Numbered from the stretch's first letter, positions 19,001-34,300 are shown. The stretch: DNA of 64,000 nt from Bugula neritina (GCA_964035545.1 OZ037766.1:2910501-2974500), one strand, 5' to 3'. Translations and numbers: made by a program. The notes: generated by a model from the letters alone, not told the origin.

Positions 19001-19379
19001 GGAAGGATTTTTGTTAAATCGGGCTAAGGAATTATTCATATGTGGCAAAGGAGCAGTTATGACTGAATGCTCTTCCTAACATTACCACCCGTGTGTGGAA
19101 CCACTAACCTCATGTTTACTAGGCCAGCATTCTAATCACCACATCACAGCTGCTTCATTTTATGTAACTCACAGAATAGAATGTTAGTGATTTCAATTGT
19201 AAGAGTTTATTACAAATTTCCAGAATATTGGGCCAAAGGAAGATGAAAAAGAAAACGATGAACTTAGCCCTGGATACTGGGATGATGGGGTGAAAAAACC
19301 TCCAACACCTCAACAACAATTAGATGACTCTAAGAAAGACAAAGATCCTAAGCTACCTGATGGGAGAGACAAATCTTGA
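16028..19379 (+). CDS. NDUFAF3: Complex I assembly factor NDUFAF3-like, with long extensions
   Basis: Six exons: 16028-16404, 17017-17221, 17381-17447, 17929-18035, 18658-18837, 19224-19379. They encode 363 residues (364 codons with stop). Human NDUFAF3 is about 184 residues. The family acts in mitochondria with NDUFAF4 in early assembly of the complex I Q-module; the fold is the MTH938/DUF498 type. Seen: the core runs from VYVESYSRLGFKLSNGMRI through LHWNVNGAEDI, SLFTVLEPKLDILLIGVGEP and HQACATFNFLNSEKR to AAFLPP. Outside it are an N-terminal segment of about 150 residues rich in Ser, Thr and Asn, and a charged C-terminal tail ending LPDGRDKS. The N-terminus (MMSLQNLRTFFYRH) looks like a mitochondrial presequence, but the extension is longer than targeting needs. 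Either of two adjacent ATGs (16028, 16031) could start it. Confidence 0.9.
17455..17715. repeat. TAGTACTA-type degenerate tandem repeat
   Basis: Irregular array of TAGTACTA/CTAGTAGT-like units in intron 3 of NDUFAF3, starting about 8 bases after the 5' splice site at 17448. Confidence 0.8.
18980..19158 (-). mobile_element. tRNA-derived SINE, core family (copy 3)
   Basis: Minus-strand copy in the last intron of NDUFAF3. The core (complement of TGCTCTTCCTAACATTACC) and the conserved tail around 19000-19050 match the other copies. It is more diverged and its head is partly rearranged. Confidence 0.75.
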
Positions 19380-21052
19380 GTGTGATTTGGACACGCAGTT
19401 ATCATACTATGATACGTTGCTACGACTACAGAGATGGTGCGTTGCTATGACTACAGGAGTGGATAGGAAATACTTGACTTAGCCTGTTGCCCAACAATTT
19501 TATGCTCAGCTGTGACACTTAAAGGCTATTGGAAACATGAATGTCTTATTTTGTTTGTTTTGTACACAACTGTATTGTCACAAGTTGCTATATTTTATTG
19601 TATTTAGACCAGTTATTTGTGCTGTGAGAGTCATATTTTATAATAATGCAAATACACACCTAAGATGAGTATGGGCAGCATAACAACACTTTTATCTTGT
19701 TGATGAAAATATAGTTTAGCAGCAGGTAAACAGGAAATTTATTAATTTATGTTTACGCTAATTACTTATGTGCCTCTGCAAATTGTATTTTCCTAGAGCT
19801 ATTTACTCAGTGTAGACAAATAAGCAGTAACAATTGCAGTTTGTTGTGTAACAAAGTTTTTTGTTGATTACTGAAAAAGAAGGTTACAAGCAAACACCCC
19901 ACAAGTTGACATTAGCAACGGAAGCTCCAACACATAAATAATTAGTACATCACATCTCCCTTGGCTATTGTTCAACTGATCTTCCTTCCTGGTTCCACCA
20001 GTTTACCTCCAAACCATCCTTTAGTTGTTGCCAAGAAGTGGGAAACGAGTAATGTTTTTCTGTGCAGAGATGATGCATGTATCAACTAGCAACTCAGTTA
20101 TAGATATATAGTACTAAAACAGAAAACTAATTGCAATTCACAAATTTTAAAGTTATAATCAACACTCTTTGTTCAAAGTCTAATGTTTATATTTGGTGAT
20201 AGTTGCCTTGTCTCCTGATTAACTTTTCGAAACTAAACTACTCAGAATTTCGGATGAGTATGACATAAAAAATAATGATAGTTGCAGGTATACTGGTTTA
20301 TATGTGGTAAATAATTTAATTCACAGTGAAAAAGCTCTTGAAACCAAGATGTGCTAGATTGGGACATTTGTCTTTCTCATTGACAAATCTTGAAATAGTG
20401 TGAAGTTAGAAACTGTCTGTAGTAATTATTAAATGAAAATAAATAATACTTACTCTAGAGTCCAAATGGTAACATTTTATAGAATATTGGAAATATTTAA
20501 ATAGACACTATAATTAGTTTTTTTATTTCACTTCTACGTCATGCTTATGAAAATCATACTGATAAAAACACTTAAATTTCAACATTTTTGCCTATTATTC
20601 TTGTAAAACTCATGTATATTCTATACTATGCAAATTGCCTTCTTTTTTGACTCATTATCAGAGTTTGTAAAATAGAAAGCAACTTTGAAAATATTCCTAG
20701 TTGCACAGAGAGCAACATCTGGCACCATTATTCTACAGCTGATGGTGTTTACTGTGCGTATGGAAATTTTACACTTTCAAACACAATTGTCGTCAGTAGC
20801 CCGGACTCCGAGGTGATCATTAATCAACAAGTGAAGTTTTGACATGATGTCAAGCTGCTTAGATGTGGCGTTACGTAAGTCGAATAAGGAAGAAGTTGTT
20901 AAGGTGAATGTCATGGGCTGTCAGCTGTTCAAAGTTCATTTCGTTGCCATCAGCTGAGGTTGTTAAGTGGGAAGATGTTAGCAGATACTAGGCTTGCCTG
21001 AGGTGCTGATAATCTTTCTGTGAAAGTTGTTGTAGTGTTGAGTTTACTCAGT

Positions 21053-21120
21053 GGCCCTGTGGTGTAATGATTTTGAAGGGTTCGAACCCCAGAGGGGGCA
21101 AAGTTTTGTAGTGTTTAGAA
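21053..21120 (+). mobile_element. Truncated tRNA-like SINE, second family
   Basis: GCCCTGTGGTGTAATG followed, after an internal deletion of the anticodon region, by GGGTTCGAACCCC and AAGTTTTG. The first and last segments match the element at 10060. Confidence 0.6.
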
Positions 21121-22671
21121 ATAAAATACTTTTTAAATCAGAATTGTACTGTCTCAGAGCTGATTCTACTCTACTCTAAGCACTAAAAAGTTGCTTGCAC
21201 TGCTCTATTGAAACAACATAAGTTACAACATCCAAGTACTAACTACCTAGGTCAGGATAGACAACTCTTAGATACTTAAATTATATTCATTAAATTGTGA
21301 AATCATATTAGAGCTAGTAGCTGGGTTTTAGCTAGCATTTTATATTAAAGTTGTTTTATGAGCAGCTCCAAATTGAGGGTGACTAAATGCAATAGTTTGG
21401 GTTCTAGAGCTTGGAGTTGGGGGTTAAAAGTTCCAGCCTAAATTCTCAACCCTAAACTTTGGAAACACAAACTATTGTACTCAGTCAATATTGCCAAGAG
21501 CACTTATGACCACGTGACTATTGAGCACGAGGCATAGATAGTTATATTAATATACACTAGACTAGACATTGGACAATTATATAAGATAGGTTAGTCCGTT
21601 GTGGTTTGAAGTTATAAAAAAACACCACAACATTTGATTGCATATATCACGTCATAGGGAATGCATCGTGTAGACTTTGAATGCTGGAACATAAAATGCA
21701 TGAAGCTTTGCACTAGCCGATGGGAAAGTAGCTACTGTTTCTAGTACATTCTGTGTGACATATTTCAATGACTCAGTCTGCTTTGATCTTCTGCCATCTA
21801 ATTTTGCTCCCAGCAGATATAATTGCAGGATCAGACTATCTAGTAACTGGCATAAATACATTAATGCAACTAGTACCCTTTGATCAAAGTTTTTGGCAAG
21901 GCCTAAAATAAGTGATACTATATGCATATTTACAGTGTTTAAAATTGAAAATTTTATATCGTTTTAGTTTATTCAAATGACTTTCTAAGGTAAAAGAAAA
22001 GAGATTTTTTTACAATATCAGCTTTATATATGTAGTTTTAGTGTGCATAGCTATGAAGTTTTAATAAAACGCCTGCCAGCTTGCACTGAATGAACTAAAT
22101 GGTATTAGAACTTTTTTTATATATGTTTATTTATCCAGACTAGCTAATTCTTGTAGTAATTAAAACATCCTGTACAACTAAAAAGTTCAAAATAATAATG
22201 TACATGTATTTTTTCTTTTACATTTTAACTAAAATATCCTATAATATATCAAAGCTGTAAAACAAACAAGTTCAGGCACGCCTACATCAAATTTTCAAGA
22301 GACTTTACTGGCAGAAGTAGTAAAACTACTAAAAAGTGAAATGATTAGTTGTAACTATTACAGTCAAAAGATATACTTTAGGAAGTGTAATTTTCGTAAA
22401 TGTAAAATATGGATGCAAAATTCCTTCATTTCAATCATGGTTGTGCATATATTAGAAGGATTGTAGTGTGTGCATGTACATAAATATAAATTATCACTAA
22501 CATTATATGCAGGGCTATAATTTTATGCAGAATTTCTAGTCTAAGGTTGATAGGAATTTGGTTGGTTATATAAGCAAGTGTAAACACGTGACCACTTGGT
22601 CAGACAAGCTACGCATTGACCACTTTATCATTCCATCAACTCACCATTTCGTCACATCTCCAATCTACCAA

Positions 22672-23086
22672 CCCATCACTCCATCACTCCACGCTCCACA
22701 CTCCATCACTCCACACTCCACACTCCACACTCCATCACTCTACACTCCACACTCCATCACTCCATCACTCCACACTCCATCACTCCACACTCAATCACTC
22801 CACACTCCATCACTCCACACTCCATCACTCCACCACTCTATCACTCCACACTCCATCACTCCACCCTCCATCACTCCACACTCCATCACTCCACACTCAA
22901 TCACTCCACACTCCATCACTCCACACTCCATCACTCCACACTCAATCACTCCACACTCCATCACTCCACACTCAATCACTCCACACTCCATCACTCCACA
23001 CTCCATCACTCCATCACTCCACACTCCATCACTCCACACTCAATCACTCCACACTCCATCACTCCACACTCCATCACTCCATTACA
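22672..23086 (+). repeat. 15-bp minisatellite (CATCACTCCACACTC)
   Basis: About 27 copies of a 15-bp unit, with shortened 8-9 bp variants, covering roughly 415 bp. The plus strand is almost free of G. Open frames on both strands (Thr/Pro/Ser/His-rich, and Met-Glu-Cys-Gly-Val repeats on the reverse) are products of the repeat. Confidence 0.95.
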
Positions 23087-26000
23087 ATTAATAAATTTGA
23101 CCAGCAGTGATCACTGAAAAATGCTCCCAGGACAATTTTGTGTAGAGAAATATATGGATAAAATCTATGGAATTTAAATCGAATGCTTATAATCGAAATA
23201 TTCAAGAAGGGTATAAATTCATAAACCATAGAGTTACAACGTTTCCAGGGTGTATTACCACTGTAGTGTTTACACTGAACTGAATGCTCTCTGCTATATG
23301 AATATACACTCAGATTACCTTCATTGAAGGACACCTACATCCAATAGGTGATAATAATGACTCAGCAATATCGATACTTATTGCATATTTAAACAATAAC
23401 TTTTTATATTTTTTATTCTATGCAACCAGGAAAAGCAAAAACACCGCAAGATGTTCTTTATTTAGCTTTGTTCTAAAATAATGCACATTCTGGTGTCTTT
23501 CTCCATCATCCGCTGAGAAGCAATTGGCAGAAAAAGGTGTATTGAGCAAATCACTGCAGAGACTTGCTATATTTATCTTCGTGCAGAAATCCAGTACTTC
23601 CCTCCTCTCTGCATGACATCACTGTGGTGACTGTCACCACCTGTTTCTATTCAGATACAGGTTACCTTGTCACAGGAAATCTGCTGATTATTCTAACTTA
23701 TTGTAAGAATAGCTTTGCTGATTGGCTCAGCGTTGCATTACAATATCTCCTAAATAGGCACATCCACCAAAACAAAAACAAAAAATGTCTCAGCATTATA
23801 TTCAGCCTTAATACAGTGATGAACACTTGGTCAAGTGAAATAGAGGAGGGTGCATTTTATTACCAGCCAGTAATTTAGCTAATGTTTTGGTACTCAATTC
23901 AACTCATCAGACTAAATTGCTAAAGCTGCATTGCTTGCCAGCTAAAATCATTAAATTTTATCCAACTGTAATGTACTCAAAAATGTGGAAATGAAGTAGC
24001 GTACTAGTTAAGTAGAGTTAAGTTATAACTCATCTGCATTCATTACATTCACTCATACAACTTTCAAGTTTATAGTGGACTAGTTTGTTCAAATATGAGT
24101 TTAATATAAACCATGTGCTAGAAGTAACTCATCTTCTGCGGTGAATTCACAGGCAAGTTTGATCACAATAGTTTGACATCTTTTCATCTATGTGGTAGAT
24201 TACCAAAATTTAGCTGAATAAATTAAATCCTGGGCTCTGTAATAGATACTGGTTAATGTGAATATTCTTAAAAGACAGTGTTGTACATCAACAAAACGAA
24301 ATTTGATCAAGTTCTAAAAGAAAAAGGGCTGCCAGTTTAACCGTCAGCCTTTATGTGCTGCTTTAGCAGCATTTTCATTCATCAATCGCGAGTGTGTTTA
24401 AATTTAGATTTGGAGTTATGCTCTCTACACTCACTTTTTGTCAATTTCACATTCTGGCTCATAGGACTTCTAATTATAGCTGTCACATGGATTTGCGTAG
24501 ATTTAAGATTGATTAGTAAATAATTCCATATCTAATTTCCATCGCACCGCTGGATTACGAGATTTCTAGGACTATTTGTCAATGCATTAATTATAATCAT
24601 ATGCAGTCGTACGTGGCCCAGGAAACGCCGCAGAGTTGCCATAACTTAATGTAAATAAAGTGGATAGTTGATGGACACCTGATACACACCAGTACCACCT
24701 GTCAAAGAGATGTTACCCGATAGCTTTATTGTTAACACCTAGTCTCTCTGATGCATACAAAGATGCATAAGTTTTATCTATAATCCAAACTAATAAAATA
24801 CATCATCCTTAGTTATTCGTTTATTACAAGTAAAACACATTAATGTAAAATCAGCTTGAGTTTTATAGTATAAAATAAAATAAGTTTTTACATAATTTTA
24901 TACATTTAGTTTTTTTTATTGTTTGAACATTTGTGTTTTACTCTTTCTAAATCTATCAACAATAAAAACTATTAAATAACATTAACTTTATTTTTAAGAC
25001 AGCAAACATTACACACATTGCATATGACAGAAATCAAATTTGCATAAATATGCCTTTCATGAACAGGTAGGCTATAATGTGCTTCACTGGAATTCAAATA
25101 GCAAATAGACTCAATTATATCTCCCAATATTATGGGGTAGACAGGCTTTATAGTATCCAAAGGTCAAGTATTAAGGCCAACATTTTATATCTGGAAAATA
25201 TTACATCACTGTTTAACACTTTATTTATTCTCAGGTGAATCGAAATTTTTTACTGAACTAAAATAATAGTCTCCCGATTCTATAAAAAGATAGGCTTCAC
25301 CTGCTGCTGTTGCCATATAATATTACTTGGTTGATATGACAATGCTATTTATAACTTGTAATAGAAATGCCAATCTACTGTCTCGTAAGCAAAATTGAAA
25401 AATAAAATTAGCATTAAATAAAGTAAAACTTGATCTCCAAGATAATATGTTGTAAATTAAATGAACTTGGAAAATAAGTTAAAAATATCTTAAAAATCAC
25501 ACATAGAGTCTATAACTTGATGTTCAAATTGTCTCTCTCATTCCAATCAAAGTTCTAAATAAACAATTAGTCACTCGAAATCGTCTCAGCGTCATAGTAG
25601 AACATTCTAGAATTACTCTAGTTTACAAATTTTAGCTGGCAATAAACACACAGACTCATTGCAGTATGCAAATAATATTACGTTTCTTCAGCTACAGTAA
25701 TGAAGAAATCTCATTAACTTTTAATCTTTATTAATTTTTTAAGGCGTGGGAGGAACTTTTGAGAGAATATAATTAAATTTGCTACATTTTTCATCTAGAA
25801 CACGGACTTTTACCAGTTTCTTCATTATCAAACCTCCTTCCTTCCGTATCATACTTCATTGCGAGTGTTTAGTTGAATAAGTAGGTCGCTGTGTTGTCCT
25901 TGCCCAGTGTAGCTGGCTGCAGTTTAGTTTAACACCCATGTGTGTCAGTGACAGGTCAAACCTTTGAGGCGTGACTTACAGGTGTGCAGAACTTGTTAGT

Positions 26001-26504
26001 ATACATATCTATGCAGCTCAGTCATTATAGCTTCATTTATTACCACGTCAATGTCATATAGTGTGAAAAGTTCACATTTCACTTGCAAGGCTGTCAGACT
26101 GGAAAGAACTTATAATATTTCAACTCATTTGAACTATAGAGATGGTATAACAATGTATTAAGGTAAGTTAATCTAAAATTGTCTAAGAATAATGGGAAGA
26201 CAGGGCTGAATTGATACCATTCGAGCCTGGGTTAGTCATGTTCACAATGCATACAGAGTATGCACTGAAGCGTGAAATGCTCTGTAGCCTCGCGAAACGT
26301 CCTTTTCCCTTGTGCAGTGATATTATGTTGTATGTTACAAGTATTTTATGGCAAGAAAGACAACTTCTCAAACTATCACAGGAGCAGAGGTTATGTAATA
26401 TCTTGACATCACAGTACCTTAGCAGCACCAACTATTGAATATGTGTGGCTATAGTCTCCACAATAGACTTGGTTTGGTAATAGTATGTGGGGTCAAAGAG
26501 CAAG

Positions 26505-26670
26505 TATGCTTTAGGCCACTGGCCTAGTGTATACTAGGCCAGTGGTCCCAATCTCATTGGCCTCTGGTGATGTAAGCATTCAGTCATAACTTCTCCTATA
26601 ATGTCACAACATACACACTCCTTGGCCAACTTGAAAGCTCCAGGCGTTCTCACAAGGTTGGAGACTTTGA
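26505..26670 (+). mobile_element. Degraded SINE, core family (copy 4)
   Basis: Contains GTGATGTAAGCATTCAGTCA, then CTCCTATAATGTCAC and GTTCTCACAAGGTTGGAGAC in the order seen in better copies, with many substitutions and deletions. Confidence 0.5.
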
Positions 26671-29560
26671 GCAAATGTGTATTATTCATTTAAACTGAAG
26701 TGAATTGGCTCGATCCATCAGGTAACATGGAATTTTTAACCTTGCAAAGAACGAAGTGTGTAGATTTGTGAGACCATTACATCATTTCCAATTCACTGTG
26801 TTTGGGTGAAAATGGTCTTAGCAACCGAGTAGTTAGTCATATACTGCTACTCCTCTTCAAACTGTTAGTCATAGTCTCTTGTGCAACAATATGACTGGAC
26901 TCTCCCACCCAATACATACAAGAATTACAATAACTGGCTTTCCCCCTTTCAGTTCTCCCTTTTGTTAGTCAGTATCTAGGCACTGCCAAGTGCTAAACTC
27001 AATCACTATTGGTAACAATGCATATTGTTTACTTCAAACTCGTGGGGTAACCCAGACGTCACACTCTGCGGAATTCGTTAACAAATGCATTTCTTCATTT
27101 ATTTTGGTTGATAACAGTGACCTACATTTATATTAATTAAATGTAAATCCTGTTTCAGAAGTTGTTATGTTTGCTAAGGTCAACCTTAGTCATGTGTAAG
27201 GGCGGAACCATGCATTACTGAGTGCAATACTTTGTATGGAGGTTGTCGTAAGAGGCATTCCTCAGATTTGATAACACTATCATGTAGTATGCTCTATAGC
27301 TAATAAACCATAGGCGCCATTGAAAGCCATCTTATGCGACAAAGCAAACAACCTTCGCTCAGCCGTGAAATAGCGGAAATTATCTGTGAGCGGATCTCGA
27401 AATATTACACCAGGGTTGCATATTTATAACTTTCAAGTTCAAAAATTTGAATATTTTATTATTATGCATATTAAATATTTTTAAAAAAATTATATTGCTG
27501 CAAGTAACTTTTTAATTACATTTAAATGTTTAAAATTTAATTAAAACAAAGAATATTGATTAAAAGCCCCCTTGTTAGATCAGCTTTCAATCCGGCAGTG
27601 AACTTTGATTGATCGTTTCGCTAGTGCCAATGTGCACGGTTGATAGCACCTACGTCAGTTCACGCATCTAATCAATTGCTCATAACCAAGTTACTATAAA
27701 TAGTCGAGTTGTAGGTGGTAGAGGGTGGTTTATAAATATCGCAATAGCTTATAAAAAGTTAATCAACCAGAAAATAGGTCGTATCCAGACTTACTTGCCT
27801 AGCAGCTAGCCAAAATGGCGGGAGTAAATTTTTTACTTAGGCTACCACTTCCGTTGTAATAATAAAGCCAACAAACTACACTGGGCCATTATGCATAAAA
27901 CTCATTTCAGCTGCTACTAAATAACAATAGCTACAAATTGTTTAGATATCTAAAATCTGAAATTAACTTGGCTTTACTTATTAGATGTACCTGGTTCATT
28001 TTCCACCTAACGTACCATTCGTACATCACTTTGATTTCTAGCTCGACTGGACTGCGTTATATTATTAGTGAATGAACAGCAAGGAGCGTAGGCGTTTCAC
28101 TGGTGTGCAGTGAATGCAGCAGCCAGTTGCATAATAATCAGCCAATTCCACGCTGACAAGTAGAAACCAGGGTCTATAGATTATCTGTTACAGTTGCAGT
28201 CTCCCTAGGGAAGTACGTATTGATTAATTATTAACCAGTTAATATAAGTTAATACTGTTGCTGGAGTGTATATTATATAGCTGTATGCCGCTATGAGAAA
28301 CATAGCTAATGGAAGCCTTTTGTATGATGTATATATTTTTAGAATAAACTCAATTTTAGCTTGTCTGAAATAAATCATTTCCCTTTGAACAATGTTTTCT
28401 ATTGAAGTTATTAAATGAAAAACTGCAACCTTGTTATGCTTGATTTGAGTTGAAAAGTTACAATTATAGATGCATAAATATAGAATCGTGCTTGGTTCAG
28501 GATTTCTATTTTAATATCCACAAACAGACAACCTTTCATGCTACAAGTGTTTGCCGTATAATAATGCTAACAACATCCTCAAACTGCGGCTCATTGCAAT
28601 GACTAATACAATAGTAAAAACACGCCAGGCACATGGTTGTGACTCATTCACTTGCTATCTCAGTAACTGAAGGGAAATCACTTATAAAATGGCTGAACGG
28701 AAGGAGAATCCTTATTTATGTGAGTAAACACTTAGCTATTCCAAGGGAAACACCTAGTATTCTATTTATAAGCTGGCAAATAGAGCTATAATGTTCCACC
28801 CACACAATTTATATAGCCGGAGTGGAGATGACATTTTCCACTGATGAACGACGTTATGTAGGTAGTAATGCAAGTGTGCTACATTGCAGAGCCATGCGTA
28901 GCCAAAACGTGATGAGTGCATTCACGAAACCTGATGCATACGTTTATGTAAAAAGTCAAGCCCAGGTCATTTCTTTCAAATGCACATACCAGAAGCATTG
29001 TCAAAAATATATATATATACCAGCAACTTAGCTCAGTGCCATGCATGATTCAGTCGAGGCTTTGCTAAACTAGCCCAGAAAATGTAGTGCAGGGGTTAAA
29101 GAACTCTGGCTAAGAGCATGTTGACTATAAAGTGAAGTATTTGGGTGGATCTGCATGTGTATCCTGTTGGAGACCAGAGTGAGGCCAGCTAGTGGCAGCA
29201 CTGTGAATATTTGTAAATGCTATGCTGGTATTTACTCACTGCACTGGTGAGGCATTTACTGTTATAGTACAGCAAAGTTGTATCGAGTGCACATGACCTT
29301 ATGGCTTACAGGATTCTACAATAAGTACTTTACACAACTATTATAGCAAGTACAGGACAAATTTAGCTAATAACTATAAATATGGATATATGGCTTGCTA
29401 ATAAATGGCACGGTTTGTGTATTGTTAGCTGTGCTTTGTTTTGTTTGCGAAGTATTTGATATATTTACTGTTCGGAAACTGCGGGTTGCAGTGTTACTAG
29501 ACTTTGCCAACCGGCTATTACTAAGTCCTAGTGCATGCCATCGACTGCTATTTTGATAAA

Positions 29561-29875
29561 GTACTGCTTTATTTTTAGAGTACTAACGTAAATCCTACGT
29601 CAGAAGTTCCCTTCGCGCTATTGGCTAATAGCTGCTAGCCAACAAGTTAAATGCAATCGGAACTCCATATAAGGAAAGTAGGCGGAGCTTATGCAATAAC
29701 TACAGGGGATAGACCTCGCAAACGTTATTGCGTATATTTGCACCATAGCTAGTAGTTCATGCGTGGGTGGCAAAGGATCTCCTCTAGCGAAAGGTTTCCC
29801 TGATTTACAATAAATAGAAATTACCAGAATTATTTGTGTCATTCATTGTTTACTCTTGCTGAGTGAAGTATCAGT
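29561..29875 (+). promoter_or_regulatory. EGR promoter with SRE, CRE and EGR-site motifs
   Basis: Seen upstream of the EGR start codon: a perfect CArG box CCATATAAGG at 29665-29674; an Ets core CGGAA at 29658-29662, two bases before it; a CRE-type TACGTCA at 29596-29602; an inverted CCAAT box (ATTGG, 29620-29624); and GCGTGGGTG at 29761-29769, one base from the EGR consensus. CArG plus Ets is the serum response element layout bound by SRF and ternary complex factors at vertebrate EGR1 and FOS. The motif matches are direct; binding is inferred. Confidence 0.7.
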
Positions 29876-31356
<1,481 letters not shown>

Positions 31357-34300
31357 TATCTTATAGTTCTATTATCTCATTGTATATAAAATGGCTCTGT
31401 ATAAATTTATTTCTTATAATAATAATTATTGTTGCAAATGATAAAAAGCAATTTTTTTAATGTATATTTCTATTTTAAATAAAATGTTACAAGAAACTTA
31501 TAGAAGTGTGTTATAATATTTACTTCCAACACCAATTGCTCTTAGTAATTTAACTTGTAAGCCACCCCTGTCTCCACCACTGTCTCCACCCCTACCTTTA
31601 AACCTAGTATAACATGCAGTCTGATAATTTACACAACTGTACTAAGACTAAATGACTACTCCTGGCTACTACTCTACAAAGCAATGACTGTAAAGATACA
31701 CTAGTTTTTAGCATTACATAACTTCATTTGCTATTTTTAGAAGCCTATTAATGTTAACTATGCACACACAGTCTATATATCTTCATTAAGCAAAAATCCT
31801 GAAGCCATGGTGGAAGAAGCAATGCTGCTAACAAGATATTACTCCACATTGTATATACATAATTAATGGTTGCTTTAAAATACTGCAATCCTCAGTTGAA
31901 AGTTGCTAGGATGTAAAAATCTAGGCACACTTGCTTCATCAACCATAAAGCATCAATACATGCTCTAGATAATGAGAAATATGATAGAGAGCTCGTCTTT
32001 CCTTGCATAACTCCTCACTAAATTATTATAAATCATTGACTGGAAGGCTGCTTACGTCTTAACAAAAAATTTAAGTTATTGTGCGAGTGATGGTCATGCA
32101 CGTGCCACTGAGTTTGAATTGAAATTTTGCCATGTCGCTTTCTACGATTAATTATTCAACCTAGTTACACGGTCAGCCATGCAGTGAATTTCTACCACCT
32201 ATTAAACATACAGCACAGTTTTGGCCTATGTATTGTTGCTATATTTTATACATTAGCAGAAGGACTAGTTGATAAATTAGATCATTATATTGTTGTGAGG
32301 AATAAAAAAGTTGGGCATTATTTAAAGAGAGCCACACCTGTGAAAAGATTTATTATGATATTACACTTGCCAAATGGGTTAGAATGCAAGACCATCTATT
32401 TCCATGTTGATACGTTGCAGTAGATTGTAATAAGTACTAGAAAAATATATCAAGCTTATATCATATATGCACATTATTCTTTCAGGTTTAACATGCATGC
32501 AATTATGCTATAAGGTAAATCACCGGGTTGATGCATTATTCTCAAATAAAATGGTTTAAGAAAATTAATGTATCGAGGTTTACCAATTACTTTGATATCT
32601 TAAGTCCATCTTCAAAGATACATTAAGTCTTATAAGTCACAGACACATAATTCAACTAATCTCAGGACTCTGTCGAGTTTGACCATGCAGTTGTGTCTAA
32701 TTTGTCATGTTTGCTGCGTTGTTAAAAAATCTTTCTTCCTGAGCATACTAGATCAATTTCCCTCCTTCTGCAACCTTTCCTTGATCTCTACTTTTCTCCA
32801 TGTCCTGCAACTTCGCCTTTCTCAGTGATGTCTATTCTTTACCTCTTCATATTCTGATCTTTATAATAGCTAAAGCCTAATTTTCTGATTGTGAGAAAGT
32901 TGTACTAAAATAATGCATAATCCTAAGTTAATAGGAATGTACTGAACCATAATCTAATATATATACTCTATACATTTATAAATTTTACTACACACTATTT
33001 GTTTCAAAACCAATAGGTTTTTTAGAGCCCAAATGTAATTGGTTAATATAATATATTAGAAAAGTGCACAGCACAAAGCAAAACTGAACAGAAAAGCTTA
33101 CACTTTTTGCTTTACACATTACTCTTCTGAGAGCTAACTCAGTGTAGTCTTTTTCAATGCATAATCATAATTATTGATTTTAAAACAAGATTTTTCATTA
33201 CTGCTTTGTGTTTTGAATATTATGTACATGCAAATAATAATATATACATGGTTAGATATATAGAGCTTTAGAAAAACCTCACCTTTTGAGTTTTTAAATA
33301 AAACATTCACAAATTTTATATTAATGTAACTTTATACTATATTGTAGATGCAATACTGGCTAACATTGGTTATTATTCTTTTCAACTATTTACTATTAGG
33401 CACAATATATGTTTGTCTGAGAAGACAACTCTATATTGTATTGGGTTATATAACTTTATAAATGAGGGAAATGCCATCGTTACATATTATTGTCATTGTT
33501 TACTAGCTAGCAACTGTTTATTTCTTACGTTATAATCAAGAAACTAAAGTAATTACAGCTACAATGTTAATGACTTCAATCTTTCAGAATTAAATTTAGA
33601 GTTAAAATATATCATGCATATTATATGTACAACTCTTTTTGAGTTTTCAACACCAAGAAAGAATGCAACTACGCTTATTTGCAGAGTGTTTAATAGAATT
33701 TCTCAAAAGCTGAATTGCTCCAGTAGCTCTCATTTCAAAACTTTTTAAGAGCAAAGCATCAATGCTTGGTTTAACTGTTGCCACTTTAAGTTAGTGCATA
33801 AAATTAGATGTGCAGCATAATGATGCATCAGTGGGATTTTTTGGTAAAAAGTGATCAATTTCATGAAATGGGCATAAATATAATACACTATCTGACAAGT
33901 TAATTGATTCTTGACATATTACTATGGTGGTAAAATAAATTGTTTTGCATATATGTTGTGAACATACACACAACTTTGGTATTTAGTTAAACACTAAAAC
34001 ATCTAAATTTTATCACAATGTTACCATTCAAATAATTTGCATAATATTATGAATAATCTTATATTAAATTCCCACAAAATAGTTCCTCTGATCACTGAAT
34101 TGAAATTTAAAATGCTAATCAAGTGCCAACTAACTTTTTTAGTAAAGTGCGGAGTTATTGGTACAACAACAAGTAAGCTTGGGTCCTTCCTCGGGTTGAG
34201 AAAATAATATTATGCGAATTACTGAATTGGAACACGTTATACTATTTTATTTGAGTGATGCGAATCACTGAACTACAAAATAAAAGTTTTAATTTCATAA

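Larger units (their letters stand above)
19380..29560. other. Intergenic DNA without a convincing gene
   Basis: About 10 kb of AT-rich DNA between NDUFAF3 and the EGR gene. It contains SINE remnants (21053, 26505), a 15-bp minisatellite (22672) and scattered short open frames with no family resemblance. The part nearest the EGR gene (27300-29560) is less repetitive and could hold distal regulatory sequence. A perfect MEF2/TATA-like CTATAAATAG at 27694-27703 and an AAAATGGCGG motif near 27812 are the only short signals noted there. Confidence 0.6.

Noticed and set aside
21652-21927. Open frame of 91 codons on the minus strand with protein-like composition
   Set aside because: An acceptor-like AG near its 5' end is suggestive, but there are no partner exons, no recognised family and no promoter context. 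It may be an old transposon fragment; support is too weak to list as a gene.
22558-23110. Three long open frames over 22558-23110
   Set aside because: Products of the 15-bp minisatellite, open on both strands because the unit length is a multiple of three.
23564-23878. Open frame of 104 codons, plus strand
   Set aside because: No domain, no splice partners, and AT-rich codon usage like surrounding non-coding DNA.
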